64,000 nt of DNA from Escherichia ruysiae (GTDB lineage Bacteria; Pseudomonadota; Gammaproteobacteria; Enterobacterales; Enterobacteriaceae), in NCBI RefSeq assembly GCF_031323975.1, contig NZ_JAVIWS010000001.1:2046001-2110000 (forward strand). The letters run 5' to 3'. Below the pieces are notes generated by a model. That model saw only the letters and a list, made by a program, of their open reading frames with translations. It ran no database searches and was not told where the DNA came from. Shown piece by piece: positions 62,793 through 64,000 of this stretch. Position numbers and translations under genes: made by a program. The stretch's first letter is position 1. Each line of letters begins with the position of its first letter.

Positions 62793-64000
62793 ATGTTAAA
62801 CAGTATTTTAGTCATACTCTGCTTGATCGCTGTGAGTGCGTTCTTCTCGATATCCGAGATCTCGCTTGCCGCCTCACGCAAAATCAAACTTAAACTGCTG
62901 GCTGATGAAGGCAATATAAACGCCCAGCGCGTTCTGGATATGCAGGAAAATCCCGGCATGTTCTTTACCGTGGTGCAAATTGGTCTGAACGCGGTGGCAA
63001 TACTCGGCGGTATCGTCGGTGATGCGGCGTTCTCTCCGGCTTTTAATAGCCTGTTCTCCCGCTATATATCGGCGGAACTCTCTGAGCAACTGAGCTTTAT
63101 TCTCTCTTTCTCGTTAGTGACTGGCATGTTTATTCTGTTTGCGGATTTAACCCCGAAACGCATCGGTATGATTGCGCCAGAAGCTGTGGCTTTGCGTATC
63201 ATCAACCCGATGCGCTTCTGCCTGTTCGTCTGCACCCCTCTGGTGTGGTTTTTCAACGGCCTGGCGAACATGATCTTCCGTATCTTTAAATTGCCAATGG
63301 TACGTAAAGATGACATCACATCTGATGACATCTACGCAGTCGTGGAGGCCGGTGCGCTGGCTGGGGTATTGCGTAAACAGGAACACGAACTGATCGAAAA
63401 CGTGTTTGAACTGGAATCCCGTACCGTGCCGTCTTCCATGACGCCGCGTGAAAACGTGATTTGGTTCGATCTCCATGAAGATGAGCAAAGCCTGAAGAAT
63501 AAAGTGGCGGAGCATCCGCACTCGAAATTCCTCGTCTGTAATGAAGATATCGATCACATTATCGGTTATGTCGATTCAAAAGATCTGCTGAACCGCGTGC
63601 TGGCCAATCAAAGCCTGGCACTGAACAGCGGCGTGCAAATTCGCAATACGCTGATCGTGCCTGATACGCTGACCCTCTCTGAGGCGCTGGAAAGTTTTAA
63701 AGCTGCGGGTGAAGACTTTGCGGTAATCATGAACGAGTACGCACTGGTGGTGGGGATCATCACCCTCAACGACGTGATGACCACGTTGATGGGCGATCTG
63801 GTCGGTCAGGGGCTGGAAGAACAGATTGTGGCGCGTGATGAGAATTCATGGCTAATCGATGGCGGTACGCCGATTGACGACGTGATGCGCGTGCTGGATA
63901 TCGACGAGTTCCCGCAGTCGGGCAACTACGAAACCATCGGCGGCTTTATGATGTTTATGTTGCGTAAGATCCCGAAACGCACTGATTCGGTGAAGTTCTC
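62793..64000 (+). CDS. ytfL: YtfL/PaeA, CNNM-CBS membrane protein (cut by window edge)
   Basis: The first 402 residues of a protein of about 447. The N-terminal DUF21/CNNM domain has about four membrane segments (1-25, 60-80, 100-120, 135-155: MLNSILVILCLIAVSAFFSI at the start). Two CBS repeats follow (around 205-330), then the start of a CorC/HlyC domain. In enteric bacteria it is reported to export cadaverine and putrescine in stationary phase. A hairpin (CGGTTC...GAACCG, 62699-62719) lies in the leader. The last part of the CorC/HlyC domain is beyond the window. Confidence 0.93.
   Translation, partial: MLNSILVILCLIAVSAFFSISEISLAASRKIKLKLLADEGNINAQRVLDMQENPGMFFTVVQIGLNAVAILGGIVGDAAFSPAFNSLFSRYISAELSEQLSFILSFSLVTGMFILFADLTPKRIGMIAPEAVALRIINPMRFCLFVCTPLVWFFNGLANMIFRIFKLPMVRKDDITSDDIYAVVEAGALAGVLRKQEHELIENVFELESRTVPSSMTPRENVIWFDLHEDEQSLKNKVAEHPHSKFLVCNEDIDHIIGYVDSKDLLNRVLANQSLALNSGVQIRNTLIVPDTLTLSEALESFKAAGEDFAVIMNEYALVVGIITLNDVMTTLMGDLVGQGLEEQIVARDENSWLIDGGTPIDDVMRVLDIDEFPQSGNYETIGGFMMFMLRKIPKRTDSVKF

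Overview
The window is chromosomal DNA of Escherichia coli. The housekeeping genes match the K-12 proteins closely enough to name from memory (ValS, PyrBI, TreBC, NrdDG, TamAB and others). Its gene order is that of the leuX-to-ytfL stretch of the E. coli map, read in reverse orientation. It is not K-12: several K-12 genes are missing, and a restriction island plus a P4-type phage satellite sit at leuX.

Region 1 (1-6243) is an accessory, patchy, mostly AT-rich island. It opens with the last 103 codons of argG, which lies elsewhere on the K-12 map. Decayed IS3-family pieces follow, then an Eco47-type restriction locus: R.Eco47II and M.Eco47II (GGNCC) on the plus strand and an Eco47I/SinI-type endonuclease (GGWCC) on the minus strand, with no second methyltransferase. 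An IS256-family element with a frameshifted transposase has inserted exactly at the methyltransferase stop codon.

Region 2 (6244-17056) is a complete-looking P4-like satellite integrated in the 3' end of the tRNA-Leu gene leuX. It has the att repeat, crr, alpha, orf106, orf151, epsilon, kil, the CI immunity RNA with its seqA/B/C elements, vis, ori iterons, the delta-binding site at Psid, sid, a short delta/Ogr activator, psu, cos, a cargo segment and the integrase. The cargo (13624-15550) lies between cos and int. It carries a small WYL-like protein and a two-gene membrane/DUF4868 module that I read as a Kiwa (KwaA-KwaB) anti-phage system.

Region 3 (17037-64000) is E. coli core: leuX, an ahr remnant, yjgR, lptG-lptF, pepA-holC-valS, yjgN, yjgM, rraB, argI, tabA, pyrLBI-ridA, mgtL-mgtA, treR-treB-treC, nrdD-nrdG, a RelBE-type toxin-antitoxin pair, an intact cybC, pmbA, darP, mpl, fbp, the galactofuranose ABC transporter ytfQ-ytfR-ytfT-yjfF, ppa, chpS-chpB, ytfP, tamA-tamB, msrA and the 5' part of ytfL. 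Compared with K-12 as I remember it, the idn operon, most of ahr, yjgH-bdcA-bdcR and yjgL are absent, and the relBE-like pair is extra. Regulatory sites visible directly include ARG boxes (argI), the pyrBI UTP-sensitive promoter and attenuator, a PhoP box and mgtL leader peptide (mgtA), a TreR operator (treBC), FNR and NrdR boxes (nrdDG) and a GalR-like operator (ytfQ). REP/BIME and BoxC-like repeats occupy many intergenic gaps.

Several layers of phage defence are therefore clustered at leuX: a type II system with two nucleases and one methylase, a P4 satellite that parasitises P2-like phages, and a Kiwa-like module carried by that satellite.
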